This document shows, piece by piece, positions 11,201 through 21,900 of a DNA stretch of 64,000 nt. Positions within the stretch are counted from its first letter, which is position 1; every line of letters begins with the position of its first letter. Source of the DNA: Plazaster borealis (taxonomy: Eukaryota; Echinodermata; Asteroidea; Forcipulatida; Labidiasteridae); NCBI GenBank assembly GCA_021014325.1, contig CM037472.1, positions 27,014,039 to 27,078,038 of the forward strand. Direction: 5' to 3'. The translations under genes and the position numbers were made by a program. A model generated the notes under the pieces. The model saw only the letters and a list, made by a program, of their open reading frames with translations, was not told the origin of the DNA and did no database searches.

Positions 11201-13278
11201 AGATTTAGCCTTGGAGAGGCACTGGGGTCCATCGGTCCTTTTTGTAGACAAGTAAGTTTTCAATCAACAAAATATTGGTTAACCAGCCCCCCCCCACCCT
11301 TGCTAAAAAGATTAAGATATTTAGATCCCTGCATGTGTTAAATAGTTGACCAAAGCCCCACTTAACCATTATTGCTTCATCCTTCGGATGGGACGTAAAG
11401 CTGTTGATCCTGTGTGTTGTGTAATGCACGTAAAAGAACCCAGTTACACTTATCATTAAGGGTTTGCCCTGGTGTTCCTGGCAGTGGCTGCCGAGTGCGC
11501 CGCAGCACTTTGTAAACCCTTACAAGGTGCTCCATAAATGGGCTCATAATTCATAAAAACTTCAAACATGTCTTAAACATTTCTCGCTTTTTACAAGCAC
11601 CTTGAGCATCTTATTGGTGGATATGTGCGCTATAGAAGACTCCAATATTATTATTATTATTATTATTAACTGATGAAAGAAGATTAGATCAGAGGTTTGA
11701 CTGATAAGGTTATTTGACAAACACAAACTCATGTTTATTTTTTCTGGACTTGATATTTCAGCAAGCCGGTGACTGAAATGCCGGCAAATTTCCTCCAAGC
11801 TGTCAGTGGAATAAAAACTTACAATGTTCTGTCAACAGAAGGTACGCTTTTCCTCAGCCAGATTAAAATTTTCATATTATGTTTACTCCAATTGTTAACC
11901 ATAATTAGACCTAAACAAAATCAAGGAATCTTCGATCAAGGAATCTTCGATCAAGTTTGGGGTGACAGGTCAATCTTAGATCTTGTCTTTGTACCACAAA
12001 ATTCAAATCTCTTCTCAAAACTTATCTTATGTCACAGGTTTTCAAGGACTAATTTTGTTGTTTCTGTTGTTTCTTTGTTTTGTTTTGTTTTATTTTGGGT
12101 ATTATTATTATTATTAAAATAATATTTGCTCTGCAAGTGTTTTTCTCCCTTTGCTTACCTTCTGTAATTTATCAACGAGTAATGAAATAGGGCCGTCGAC
12201 CACATTTTAGAAAATGTTTCTTTGTTTAAAAGTGCCATTTTCTAGTTTTGTAGTAACACCATGTGTATATATCTACTTTGCTGTGTAGATTTGTTCTTTG
12301 AGAACTTGTCTTGCTATTTATTCTACTGCCACGCAGTAGATTTAGGAATACGGGAGACTACTTAGTTCTGAAAAGAACTGTCCTGCTTATTCACTACTAC
12401 CTGGGGGATGGGATGTAGGCCGGGACTACTACTTTCGTTTAGTGGATAGGGGGACTTCTTGCTAACTTCAGTCTCCTGACAATGACTAGAGCAGGCTGGT
12501 TATAACTTTGAGACCATTTAAGAACTCACTCTGCGGCAGTGAAGTTAATAACAAGAAGTCCCCTCGATCCACTAAGCGAAAGCAGTAGTCCTGGCCGATT
12601 TCCTATCTTCCCCCAGGTAGTAGTTAATAAGCAGGGCCCAATTTCACATAGCTGCTTAAGCAGAAAATGTTGCTAAACAATTTTCTGCTAAGCAAAAATG
12701 AGCAGGATACCAGTCACAAATTGTACACGTGACATGGTATTTTGGATGGTAACCTTAATCTGGTAAACACTGAGCTACTTTTAGTGCTTAAGCAGCTCTG
12801 TGAAATTAGGCCAAGTACAGCTCTTTTCAGAGCTAAGTAGTCTTGAATTCCGAAATAAACTCTGCAGTCGTAGTATAAATAGCAAGACAAGTTCACAAAG
12901 AACAAATCTACACAGCAAAGTAGATATACACACATGGTGTTACCGCAAACTGAATATATTTGTTGATACCTCACCATGCAATGCCTCAAACCCATAAACA
13001 TTTTCTAGTTATACATTGAAATTCGAAGGTGAACATAATTCCAATTGAGGCAGCTAATTCTCAAATTATTCATTTACAATTTGTGTGCAGGGTTTAACGT
13101 CTACAGCGCATTGAAGCACCACACATTGGTCTTAACACTGGATGCCTTGGAGTTCCTTGAAGACAGATTGTTATTCTTCACACGATGTTACAGAAAGAAA
13201 GACATCACAGACAACCGGAAGATTATGTGGACACAGCTAAAGAAATCCCAACCCTCCGCGAAAATCACTCGAAATTAA
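5241..13278 (+). CDS. MRPL4: Mitochondrial large ribosomal subunit protein L4 (uL4m), nine exons
   Basis: Coding exons are 5241-5324, 6926-7013, 7533-7716, 8527-8578, 8975-9092, 9613-9770, 11193-11251, 11762-11841 and 13091-13278. All introns are GT-AG and phases join without a stop, giving 336 residues (human is about 311). Residues 1-28 are rich in R, S, L and lack acids, as in a mitochondrial targeting peptide. Exon 3 holds the metazoan block [15 protein letters not shown]. Exon 5 (residues 137-175) holds [18 protein letters not shown], the uL4 rRNA-binding extended loop. Exons 6-9 give the rest of the uL4 fold, including [20 protein letters not shown] and [20 protein letters not shown]. 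The protein is a structural part of the mitoribosome near the exit tunnel. Exon 2 is inferred only from its open frame, a good donor and the phase it restores; exons 3-9 are certain by family similarity. Introns carry many mobile elements. Confidence 0.95.
5779..6456. mobile_element. Foldback element with arms of about 335 bases in MRPL4 intron 1
   Basis: The sequence reads AGACCCAGTACTGGGGCGCT inward and is mirrored by a right arm ending CCCAGTTACTGGGTCT. The arms match with few differences over about 335 bases and meet near 6118 with almost no spacer. The left end follows T-TAG and the right precedes CTA-A, which fits a TA target. The open frames inside are palindrome by-products. Confidence 0.9.
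6669..6783. mobile_element. Short internally deleted copy of the intron 1 foldback
   Basis: It has the same AGACCCAGTACT and ACTGGGTCT ends as 5779-6456, and the same GACATCTTCGGTCGTACTAG-type inner block, but only about 55 bases per arm. Both copies lie within 220 bases of each other inside MRPL4 intron 1. Confidence 0.85.
7200..7490 (+). repeat. Diverged SINE-like sequence in MRPL4 intron 2
   Basis: The block AGCAATTATGGTTCAGTGCC followed by TTGCTCAAGGGCACAAGTGT resembles the tail of the SINE at 19749-20105. The head is too decayed to classify. Confidence 0.4.
7785..8181 (+). mobile_element. tRNA-Leu-type SINE in MRPL4 intron 3
   Basis: The head (7788-7880) has tRNA-like A box GGGGCCGAGCGGTCAAGC and B box GGTTTGAGTTCCGG spacing with a Leu-like long variable arm. 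The body carries TCGTATGGGACGTAAAGCTG and GTGTAATGCACGTAAA. The tail ends in GCGCTATATAAGAACTGCGC and an ATT repeat. Related copies are at 11362, 19749, 22046 and 55031. Confidence 0.85.
9805..10040. mobile_element. MITE with CAGGCATNATATT ends, copy 1 (MRPL4 intron 6)
   Basis: The left end CAGGCGTTATATTCTTCCTA and right end CCAAATATAATGCCTG are imperfect inverted repeats. The same ends occur at 15069-15262 and 29099-29283, with a further one-sided match at 22515-22545. Confidence 0.7.
10074..10167. mobile_element. Short TTAAGCCCGGTTC MITE, 94 bases
   Basis: The ends TTAAGCCCGGTTCATACTTC and GAAGTGTGAACCGGACGTTAA are inverted repeats, with CG-rich words CGCGAATTGC inside. It is a shorter relative of 24174-24363. 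Confidence 0.8.
10383..10831. mobile_element. TTAA-flanked MITE, family 2, copy 1
   Basis: The ends TTAAAGGTAGGATCAAAG and CAAAGTATGACCCTACCTTT are inverted repeats. The body matches 46916-47330, including TATAGGCAAAATT and GGCCGCAGCATTCACAAA. It lies in MRPL4 intron 6. Confidence 0.85.
11362..11672 (+). mobile_element. 5'-truncated tRNA-Leu-type SINE in MRPL4 intron 7
   Basis: It starts at TTAACCATTATTGCTTCATC, so the tRNA head is missing. The body has CTTCGGATGGGACGTAAAGC, GTGTAATGCACGTAAAAGAA and GCCGAGTGCGCCGCAGCA. The tail has GCGCTATAGAAGACTCC and an (ATT)n run. 5' truncation is typical of reverse-transcribed insertions. Confidence 0.85.
12236..13010. mobile_element. Hairpin retroposon-like foldback, copy A, with 12-base target duplication
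   Basis: CATTTTCTAGTT at 12236-12247 is repeated exactly at 12999-13010. Between them lie inverted arms (about 12248-12480 and 12540-12955) and a 3' tail with CACCATGCAATGCCTCAAA at 12972-12990. The left arm has AGTTCTGAAAAGAACT and the right arm the variant AGCTCTTTTCAGAGCT. The right arm is interrupted by a separate MITE at 12634-12812. It lies in MRPL4 intron 8. Confidence 0.8.
12634..12812. mobile_element. GGGCCCAATTTCA MITE nested in foldback copy A
   Basis: The ends GGGCCCAATTTCACATAGCT and AGCTCTGTGAAATTAGGCC are inverted repeats with TTAAGCAG blocks inside. Removing it restores pairing of the two foldback arms, so it is a later insertion. Another copy is at 50398-50549. Confidence 0.85.
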
Positions 13279-13421
13279 CTGCCTGTTTGTCTATCATTCT
13301 TTTACATGGAGCAGCTTTTTTTTCTCATAAAAAACCCCCACCTATGCAACTGAACAGAGGTAGTTTGTTAGTATTTAAGACGGACATATTTCTGGAGGGT
13401 TTGTAATAAGTGAGCTGTCAG

Positions 13422-13458
13422 ATTAAACATGATCCATTTGTTTTTGTCTTGTCTTTAA
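13422..13458 (+). other. Probable MRPL4 polyadenylation signal
   Basis: ATTAAA at 13422-13427, about 145 bases after the stop codon, is followed by a T/GT-rich stretch at 13436-13456 that resembles a downstream cleavage element. No AATAAA occurs before about 13818. Confidence 0.45.
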
Positions 13459-14682
13459 TAATAATGCTCATCACAGGGTCAGGCATTCCAATCTTATCTA
13501 AGTCAGAACAGTTTGGTTTGGAGTGATATAGGAAAAGAGGAATTGGGAGGATTTGGGCCGCACTCTAGCCAAACTGCCTAGTCTGTAGGATGCAAATTGT
13601 AGAACTAAGTACCAACAATGGGAGACTTTGGAACGTTAGGTGGCAGCAGACTTGCCAGGTAAATTTCCATTGTTTACATAGTTCTGAACATGCGCACAAT
13701 TCTGATAACAAAGGATTAACCCGGTAAGTCTGCTGCCACCTAGCGTCCCCAAAAGTCTCCCATTAAGAAACAGACATAATTTTGGAAGTCGCTTGCTATG
13801 GAAGTACTTGTCGTAATAATAAATGTAATAGCACTGGTATCCGACTATTTTGACACTCCTGGCTCATGAAAATTCTTTCCCCGGTCACTGGGCCATATTT
13901 CTTTTCTTTAAACAATCTAAGTCGTCCCCCCCCCCACCCGGGAAATATACAGCATGTGCTGCCAACTCAAGGCTTGAAATTATCACTTGACCGCAGGCCC
14001 GAGGCCAGTGATTTTAACATCAGGCCAGTAAACTTGCAACCAGATTGTGTTTTCCAATTGAATAATTTAAGACCACCGTCCTCGCTGTGTCGTATCTTTA
14101 ATCATAATAGCAGATATGTTCAAATGTTGACTTTGATTCTGGTAAATATCTCTCAACTCCGATGAGTATTTGAAGTATTTTAATATAACACAAATGAGAT
14201 AAATCTTCTTTTGGTGCTTGTTCCAATAAAAAGAACTTAACAGAACTGGTTCTTTAGTTTCTGCAGTTTATACATTATGTTCAATTGTGTAGAAAGTTCT
14301 TTCTCATTGAAATTCTGGTCTTATAATAAAATTTCTGGTCCAGTAAAAAGAGGCCTGCAGTCTTGTGGAATTTACCCCCAAAATCGAGACCAGCATGTAA
14401 GTATGTATCGCATCAAGCCGAACCCACACCTCGATGACTTGACCGTCAGAGCTTGAATCCGATGCACTCAACCGCTTGGCTGTTGGATTGAATTGTGTTG
14501 GAAAATATGGGGAGAACCCAGACAGGAGGAAAAAGTAGAACTCTTTCTTTTTTTGAGAAACGATACAATTACCCAAAATCTTGGCTGCAGATAATTTAAT
14601 GGCAATCATTTTTGTGTGATTTATATTAGAATACAAATTACACAAACTCAACACCAAGTAAGCTGATATACAAATAGTATTA
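13459..14682. other. Intergenic DNA downstream of MRPL4
   Basis: Apart from the MITE at 13617-13764, only a decayed minus-strand SINE head near 14395-14480 (GAACCCACACCTCGATGAC, ACTCAACCGCTTGGC) can be made out. No gene is supported. Confidence 0.45.
13617..13764. mobile_element. AATGGGAGAC MITE, copy 1
   Basis: The ends AATGGGAGACTTTGGAACG and AAAAGTCTCCCATT are inverted, with GGTGGCAGCAGACTTGCC mirrored by the right arm. The core ATTTCCATTGTTTACATAG is shared with 59288-59402. Confidence 0.82.
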
Positions 14683-15055
14683 TTAAAGGCACTGTACACG
14701 TTTGGTAATTGTCAAAGACCAGTATTCTCACTTGGTGTATCCCAACATATGCATAAAATAACAAGCCTGTGAAAATTTGGGCTCAATTGGTCATTGAAGT
14801 TGCAAGAAAATGATAAAAGAAAAAACACCCTTGTTGTACAAATTTGTGTGCTTTCAGACAGGAATAAAAACTTCTTGCAAGAAGTTTTTATTATTTTAGT
14901 GAGAAATTACCTCTTTCTCAAAAACTACGTTACTTCAGAGGGAGTCGTTTCCTACAATGTTTTATATTGCAACAGTTCTCCGTTGCTTGTTACCAAGTAA
15001 GTTTTTATGCTAATATTTGTTTTGAGTCATTACCAAATGTGTACGATACCTTTAA
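14683..15055. mobile_element. TTAA-flanked MITE, family 1, copy 2
   Basis: The ends are TTAAAGGCACTGTACACG and GTGTACGATACCTTTAA. It matches 939-1310 closely over its whole length, with scattered substitutions and small indels, so the family moved fairly recently. Confidence 0.9.
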
Positions 15056-15068
15056 TAAATCCCTTTTA

Positions 15069-15262
15069 CAGGAATGATATTTGGACCTTGAACAAAAAAA
15101 GGAAAATTGAATTGAGTAACGGGGGCTGACCTACACGTACAAGTTCATATGGTAAATAGGCTTGTATAGACTTTTCTGGCTTTTTAATAACAATATTGTT
15201 GATTTTTCTGAGGTGAAAAAAAATTCGGAAATCTGACTAAAGTAGGAAGAATATCATGCCTG
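15069..15262. mobile_element. MITE with CAGGCATNATATT ends, copy 2
   Basis: The ends are CAGGAATGATATTTGGACC and AGGAAGAATATCATGCCTG. It sits 14 bases to the right of the family 1 MITE. Confidence 0.72.
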
Positions 15263-16298
15263 CTTTCACTAATTTTATTATAAAAATAGTAGGACCATTA
15301 CAATTCTAGGCCAAATTGCCATATGATGTGACTTCTATCGTATTTTGTTTTCCTCAAAATTTTGTTCCACAAAATTAGGCCTAGTTTCTCAAAGGGTTGG
15401 TTCCCAGGTAGAGAAGATGGCTTAATATTTGATGTTTTTTGAAATGGTATTTGAAGTAATTAATAACTTTGATGACCTTTTACATTGTTTGTACAGCAAT
15501 CGGTATTCTCAGTGAATTCCCCAAAAAGACTTCACATTGGCAAATTTGCCTGAGAAGAAATAAATCTTCATTTAGTGTTTGTTCAAATATAACAGTTTAG
15601 ATGATAAAACTATGTTCTCATTTTGGTTCTAGTCTCTTCTCATTTTGATTCTGGTCTTTTAAATAAAATCCCGGGCCAGTAAAGATTTTCCCCGCAAATT
15701 CGAGCCCTGACATTTAAACCAATCGTATCATTTTGTTAATGGTCATTTTCTTAAAAGTGAGAGTTGCCAAGTGAAAATTTTCTTATTATTGATTTCTGTT
15801 CCAAAATTTACATAAAAAGAGCTAAAAAAATGTTAATGAAATTATTACCAATGATGTAAAGAATGAGGACTGATCTTGATATGGTTAAGGAAGATGGCGG
15901 TCCTCTCACAGACTGGATGATTCCACGGTTGCACTGTCTGTTTTTATCTGAAGACGTCCAAACCGAGCTATGGTCACGGTGAAAGAGAATAAGAAGTAAA
16001 TGAAAACTATTGTCAAATTTTTGGGGTCTTGTTGATAAGTCTCACACGGCCACATACTCTACAAAATTTCTATGGTGCATTATGCTGCTACTTTGGCAAA
16101 TGCCAAATTTGCCTCTGTGAATTACACAATACACAGGACCTACAACTTTACATCAGTTTAGAAGAACACTGAATATGTGATAGGGCTCTGTTCAGAACTT
16201 TTTACATCACAAAAATACATGTTCATATTTCATTTAAATGTCTGAACAGTAGTTGTCTTTCAGGGTAAAGGTAAAGACTTATAGGGATTCAAATTCTA

Positions 16299-16754
16299 AG
16301 GGGCCATTCAGAATAATCAATGTTTAAAAATGTCGATCTTTTTTTCAAATTGTTTTGACCCAACCACCCACCCTCCCACCCAAAATTTTGATTTTTAAAT
16401 TTTGACAGAGTATGTAACATACTCTATACACTGAAAAACACTGTAATGCCTCTAATGCTGATATTTTAAATAAATACTCTCTCTGCAATGGAGTTTTCAA
16501 TGGCTTTTCCTTGCTTCCAGTATGCAACTTTGTAGTTGAAGCAGAAGAGAAAATTCTTGCCATCTTCCCATCGGGCACAGAGGTCAGCTATCGAAACATG
16601 GTTTACCGTTAACAATGGAATCTATTCTATTATTTGAATTAAAATTTGAATAATTTGAATTTCAATTTTCAGTGTTTTCTTTTGACTCACCCACTTATAA
16701 TTTCAAAAATAAGATCGACAATTTATTAAACATTAATCATTCCGAACGGCCCCT
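16299..16754. mobile_element. MITE with AGGGGCCATTC ends
   Basis: The left arm AGGGGCCATTCAGAATAATC with ATGTCGATCTT is mirrored by AAGATCGACAATTTATT and CCGAACGGCCCCT. Length is about 456 bases. Single copy in this window. Confidence 0.78.
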
Positions 16755-16952
16755 AAAACATAACTGCAGGCATCTGCACGAAGAAAATGGCTGAAGTAAC
16801 CCCTGCATTGACTTCACTTGGTAGTCACTTTAGCAACTACCAAAAAAAGTTTGTTAGTGGATCATAACGCTTGGGTAGAAATACAAAGTAAGAGATGAGG
16901 GGAAAAGAAAAAGTAAAGGCTGATTATTGGAAGAGGGCAGGGAGATGGAGGA

Positions 16953-17075
16953 CTGGTAAAAGTATTCAGTGTAGCTGGACCAATGACTTGGAACAACCTT
17001 CCTACTGTCATTAGGGAATCTGTTAGTTTATCTCTATTTTGTAATGCTCTTACAACTCACCTCTATCCATGTTAA
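16953..17075 (+). pseudogene. LINE reverse-transcriptase C-terminal relic
   Basis: The frame at 16953-17075 reads VKVFSVAGPMTWNNLPTVIR, then SVSLSLFCNALTTHLY and a stop. The pattern A-x-x-WN-x-LP-x-x-I-R followed by S-L-x-x-F-x-x-x-L-x-THL is the usual end of non-LTR retrotransposon polymerases. Only this end survives, so it is a dead 5'-truncated copy. Confidence 0.75.
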
Positions 17076-18980
17076 TTTGTGTTATGCGCACTATGATTTT
17101 AAGGGAATAGCACCTTATCAATTTTAATTGTTATGTTATGTTTATGTTAGTAATAAAGACTCCGTCTGGTGAGGTCTCAAAAGGATGTGCCATATGTGTA
17201 CAAATTTAGGTGAGATTCACAGTCAAAACTGCTTGTTTTCCTTTTAACGACTCGATCACCGACTCGATCACTGAAGAGAGGGCAGGTACACTCTCATCAT
17301 GGCAGCAGAACAACAGTACAAGAACTGGACCCCATAGGCCGCCATCGCTTAGGTCAAGCAGGTTACATGCAACTCTGAAGCAATGAACCCAGTGAGGGCG
17401 CTGTTTGAGCTTGTGACTCTATGCACAAGGGGTCTACTGATTTAAATTTCAAGCCATTCAACTTGTCTCTCTGGCAAATATGCTTTTAAAGGATTTATTA
17501 CGTACATCGGTGAAAAAATACATGAAACAGTATGATTTCGCTGGATTGGTTTAATAACATAGCACTGATTAAACACCAGAAAAGATGTATTAAAGAGACA
17601 AAGAGACGGTCTTTCAGCAGATTGTTCTACAGAGTTTGTATTTGAGCAAACCTTTAAAGCAAGAGCTGTGATGAGTGGTGAGACGTTATGTATCACCATG
17701 AACTGAGGCTTCTTTACCTTCCCCTGATGCTCTGGAGGGAGTGTATCTTGTGCTCCCCCTCTGAAGGTCTCGAATCCAGCTTTAAATTACAAACATACAA
17801 ATATTGTTTCTGATCAAATCAAGGTAAGGCAATCCTCTGGCAGATGATGATTGGTTAAGTCGGATGACAATTTAACCATTCATTTCTGTTTGTGGTGTTG
17901 GAAATTCATTGATTGAATAAGATATATTTAGTGAAAATGGAGATATGTAACCAAACAGACATATGAAGCTTAACCACTGTCTAAAACCATGCAAAATTGA
18001 ATACATTTCATTTTCATTTCATTTCATTTCACAGGTAAAAACATCACCAATACGTACATCATAAAAATGCACATTACATACAAAAGGCAAAGATATAAAA
18101 ATATAAAGAGCAGATTACACAATACATTCCAAAGACAGGACAATGGCACACCTGAAGGATTACAAAAAAGGAAACTAAATTACTTTCTAGTTGTTTTCCA
18201 AATGCCATTATAGACAAAAACAATCCAAAAGCCACATCACAAGACGATTAAAAACTAATTTATAAAAAGCATCCAACTGTATGAAGGCACAACCAGCATT
18301 AATTCCAGTGCCAGTTGTCCCTCTTTACACAGATGAAATAAAGAATAGCACAGTAGGTGCATGCCTGTGCATGCTACACAATGGAATGTCCGGGTGAATA
18401 TACACGTCAGCCGTCCCACTGACTGCAAAACATTGAGGGCGCTCTGATATGTTCCAGGTGTTAAAAAACATCCGCTGTAGGCCAGTCCGGAAACATTTGG
18501 GATATAATACACATCATCCGACATAATGGTTAACAAAAATTCAAGTGGAGCTTGTTGGCCACTTCAAGTATTACGACTGCAAAAACGAGGAGTGTGAATT
18601 TCAACACCAATGTTTTAACTTGCAGGGTTCTCCTCAGGTTTTTTCAAAACTGTGGGGCATTCTGGACCCAAATTTGTGGATGTTTGGCCGAAGCACGCTG
18701 AATTGAAACAAGGTCTTCGGAATGTTTTCTACTAAGTGTTTATCTTGGTCTTAAAAGCCCTACTGTGCAATGTGGAGCATTCTAGATGGTTTTTTCTTGA
18801 TGTCTTAGTGTGAAGTTATAAAAAAATTAACAATAATAATAACATTTTACAAAGAAAATTTGCGTATCGGCCAAAATTTTCGCATATCGGCACGCAAATC
18901 GCGTGTATCGACCTGATACCCTTGTGCATGGGGAGAACCCCGTCTTGATTTTACAATTTGTTTTGGACATTGAGAGTAAC
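17076..18980. other. Region between the LINE relic and the SLC46-type gene
   Basis: No gene is recognised. It holds a (TTTCA)n microsatellite at about 18008-18032. The 3' UTR of the minus-strand transporter should lie in the right part of this stretch. A minus open frame at 17442-17770 could only be a read-through exon if the donor over the transporter stop codon is used. Confidence 0.4.
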
Positions 18981-21900
18981 TTACAACATCAACAGCATTG
19001 GAACAATCAATAAGACAGCCATTGCGATGAAGACGAAACCTCCACCGATGATATCCTTGGTATTGCTGTAAAGTGCGTTGAACACCGCCGAGGAGAGGAA
19101 CGTTGTCATGGTTTCCATGGCTCCGGTCAGGGAAAACATTCCACCTAGAATGGGGATGGCAACATTTGACAGCGATTCAATAATAATTCCAAAGCGCTAC
19201 AATTTCGCCAGGGATTTCTCTGGTCTGAATCCCAAAAAGGAACACTAGGTGCCTCACGACTGAGGCATCTAGGTAAACGTATTTCAAGGTAAGAAATAAC
19301 TATAAATAAATAGTAAACTTGCGGGTACAACCATGTGTAAATCTCTTTGTGGGAGTGTTGGCTCTGAAAAGAGCCGTTGTGGTCTCAACGTTTCGAACAG
19401 TATACTCTGCTCGTCTTCAGGAGAAATTTATTTCAAGGTATTCATTAGAATCCCCATGTGCACATTTTAGGACTGATATGGGGCACAGACCACGATTATT
19501 TAAGGAGAAAAATTTACAGCTCTCCACAGTTTTTTTCCTTGAAGACGAGCAGAGTATACTGTTCAAAACGTCAAGACCACACTGGCTCTTTTCAGAGCCA
19601 ACATTTCAGAGCCAACACTCCCACACATGGTTGTACCCGCAAGTTTACTATTTAGTTACTCCTTATTTATTTTTGTTGTTGAATGAAGGACTGCTTGGTT
19701 ATGCAATATGCAGTGTTTTTCAAGTTTACTTTTCTGATTATTTGATTTAATAATAATAATAATAATAATAACAAGTTCTTATATAGCGCATTTTACAATA
19801 AACGTCTCAATGCGCTTTACATTGGTGCCCTGGTCATTGGGCCAATAACATTCCTTTAACCTTTCTCAGCTCCCTGGGGAGTATACAGCCCTGGGCAACC
19901 GTGGCGCTCCGAAGGCTTTTTCAAACACAATATCAACCTCTACCCTCGCAGGTACCCATTTATACCCCTGGGTGAAGAAAAGCAATTATAGTTAAGTATC
20001 TTGCTCAAGGACACAAGTGCCATGACCGGGATTCGAACCCACAACCTGATGACTAACCACCAGAACTTGAATTTGATGCTCTTAACCGCTCGGCCACGAC
20101 ACCCTTTAGGCTTGCTTTTCCTGCGATGCCTTAATTTCAATTCTGATTCACTGAGCCTTTTAAGAGTAAATTTGGTCTTTATTCCAAATGAAAAGGAAAA
20201 CAGAGAAAAGCTTGTTTTCATCTACATTTCAGCCTTAAGAACGGCTAATAATGCTTTATTGAGTATTTGAAAAAAGAAAGAACAAAGAACTGCTGCTGTT
20301 GTTCAACTTACCTTGCTCATTGTTGTCAACATTCTTGGAGAGAAGGGATCTTGTAATGGCAGCTGGGAGACCAGCTGGTGCGTACAGAATGGTCACTAAA
20401 AGATGAAAGAAAAGCTCATGTTACAAACAATTACATCTTACACATACATGGACATTGATTAAGGTCGGGAACACATTTCCTTTTTAGTCCAGTCCACCAT
20501 TTTGCAAGACCCTATCGGCTTCAAAAATCAAACAAAATTCATTTTCAAGTTTTTAGGAAAACAACCTTTTGGAGCTTAATGGCAACTTCAGGTAGTTTGA
20601 CAGCAAAATGTGCTCTTCAACATAAACAAAACCAAGGGCCTGAAATTACACGGAGGCCATGGAGGCCATGGCCTCTGTTGCCCCTTGTCTTGGCCTTGGT
20701 GCCCCTTCAAAAGTTTCCCAAAGACTTTAAGATTTTCCAATGGAAGTACCCTTTGCAAAATGAAAATGGCCTTGCCCTCTCAAAGATAAATATCCAGGCT
20801 TGAAACCCACTCCCCAAACATGTCTTCATCCCTGATGCAATAGCACTCTGCACAAATGTAAACAAATAAAAGCTCACTAAATATGGAGATGTCATGCAAG
20901 TACCCCGATCTCAGACACCGCGTACATGTCCGAGCCATTAGAGAGGTTTCGCAAGTGTACAGATACAGATACAGGTACAGATACGTTAACCATATCCGTT
21001 CACGCTGGATGTGCATCAGATTTTGTTTCACAATCATAGAGTTATGTGTCAGGCCTAGGCCAAAGTACAGACACACATTGGCATAGGTTTTGTGAGCAAA
21101 ACAAAATTATAAAAACATCTTGTTACAATGGAGAATTTGAATGAATATTATTTTTGTTTAACTGTTTGTTTTTTCGGACCCACATGTTAAACGTGTGTAA
21201 AGAAAGTTTCCAGTAAGTTGTCAGTAACACATTTACATATCAGTAAGTCTAAACTAAGTACATATAGGGGAATTGCTTGGCAACAGACAGCTCATGATAA
21301 AGAGAAATGGAGAATTGGTGAAGAGGCTTTCCTCCTGCAGTGGAGAGAAATAGGCTACAAAGAAAAAGAAGAAGTTCCAAAACCTTAATGATTTCAATGA
21401 ATGTCTTCTTCTTAACCCTCCCCCATAACCCCCCCCCCACAAAAAAAAAACCCAATAATAATGCTGTCCCATCCCTTAAGCTGAGATGGAATATTATTAT
21501 AATTCTGATTGGAATGAACAAGTACATGAGGAGGGTTACATCTTACACCAAAAGAACACAACCTCGAAAACAGAAAGTTCCTGCAAACATTTCCAATGCT
21601 CTCTGAGAATCCAAAAAGAACTTACTCAAGAAAACAGTCATCGTGTCTCTAGCGAAGGCGATCATGATCATAGCGCCACTGCGGAACAGGAGAGCAATGA
21701 TGGCTATGACCGTGTCATGCGCTGGCGTCAATCTCAGTAGAGGCATCCCGATCATTAACGTCAAGGCAGCTACACCACTCTTAAGCCCCTGGTAAAAACC
21801 TGATGGAGACATACAATGATTTTATTTCACTTGTGTAAAGAGAGAGTCAATGCTGATGAAAAAGTTTTAAAAACTTGACTCAAGATCTCAGAAACTAAGT

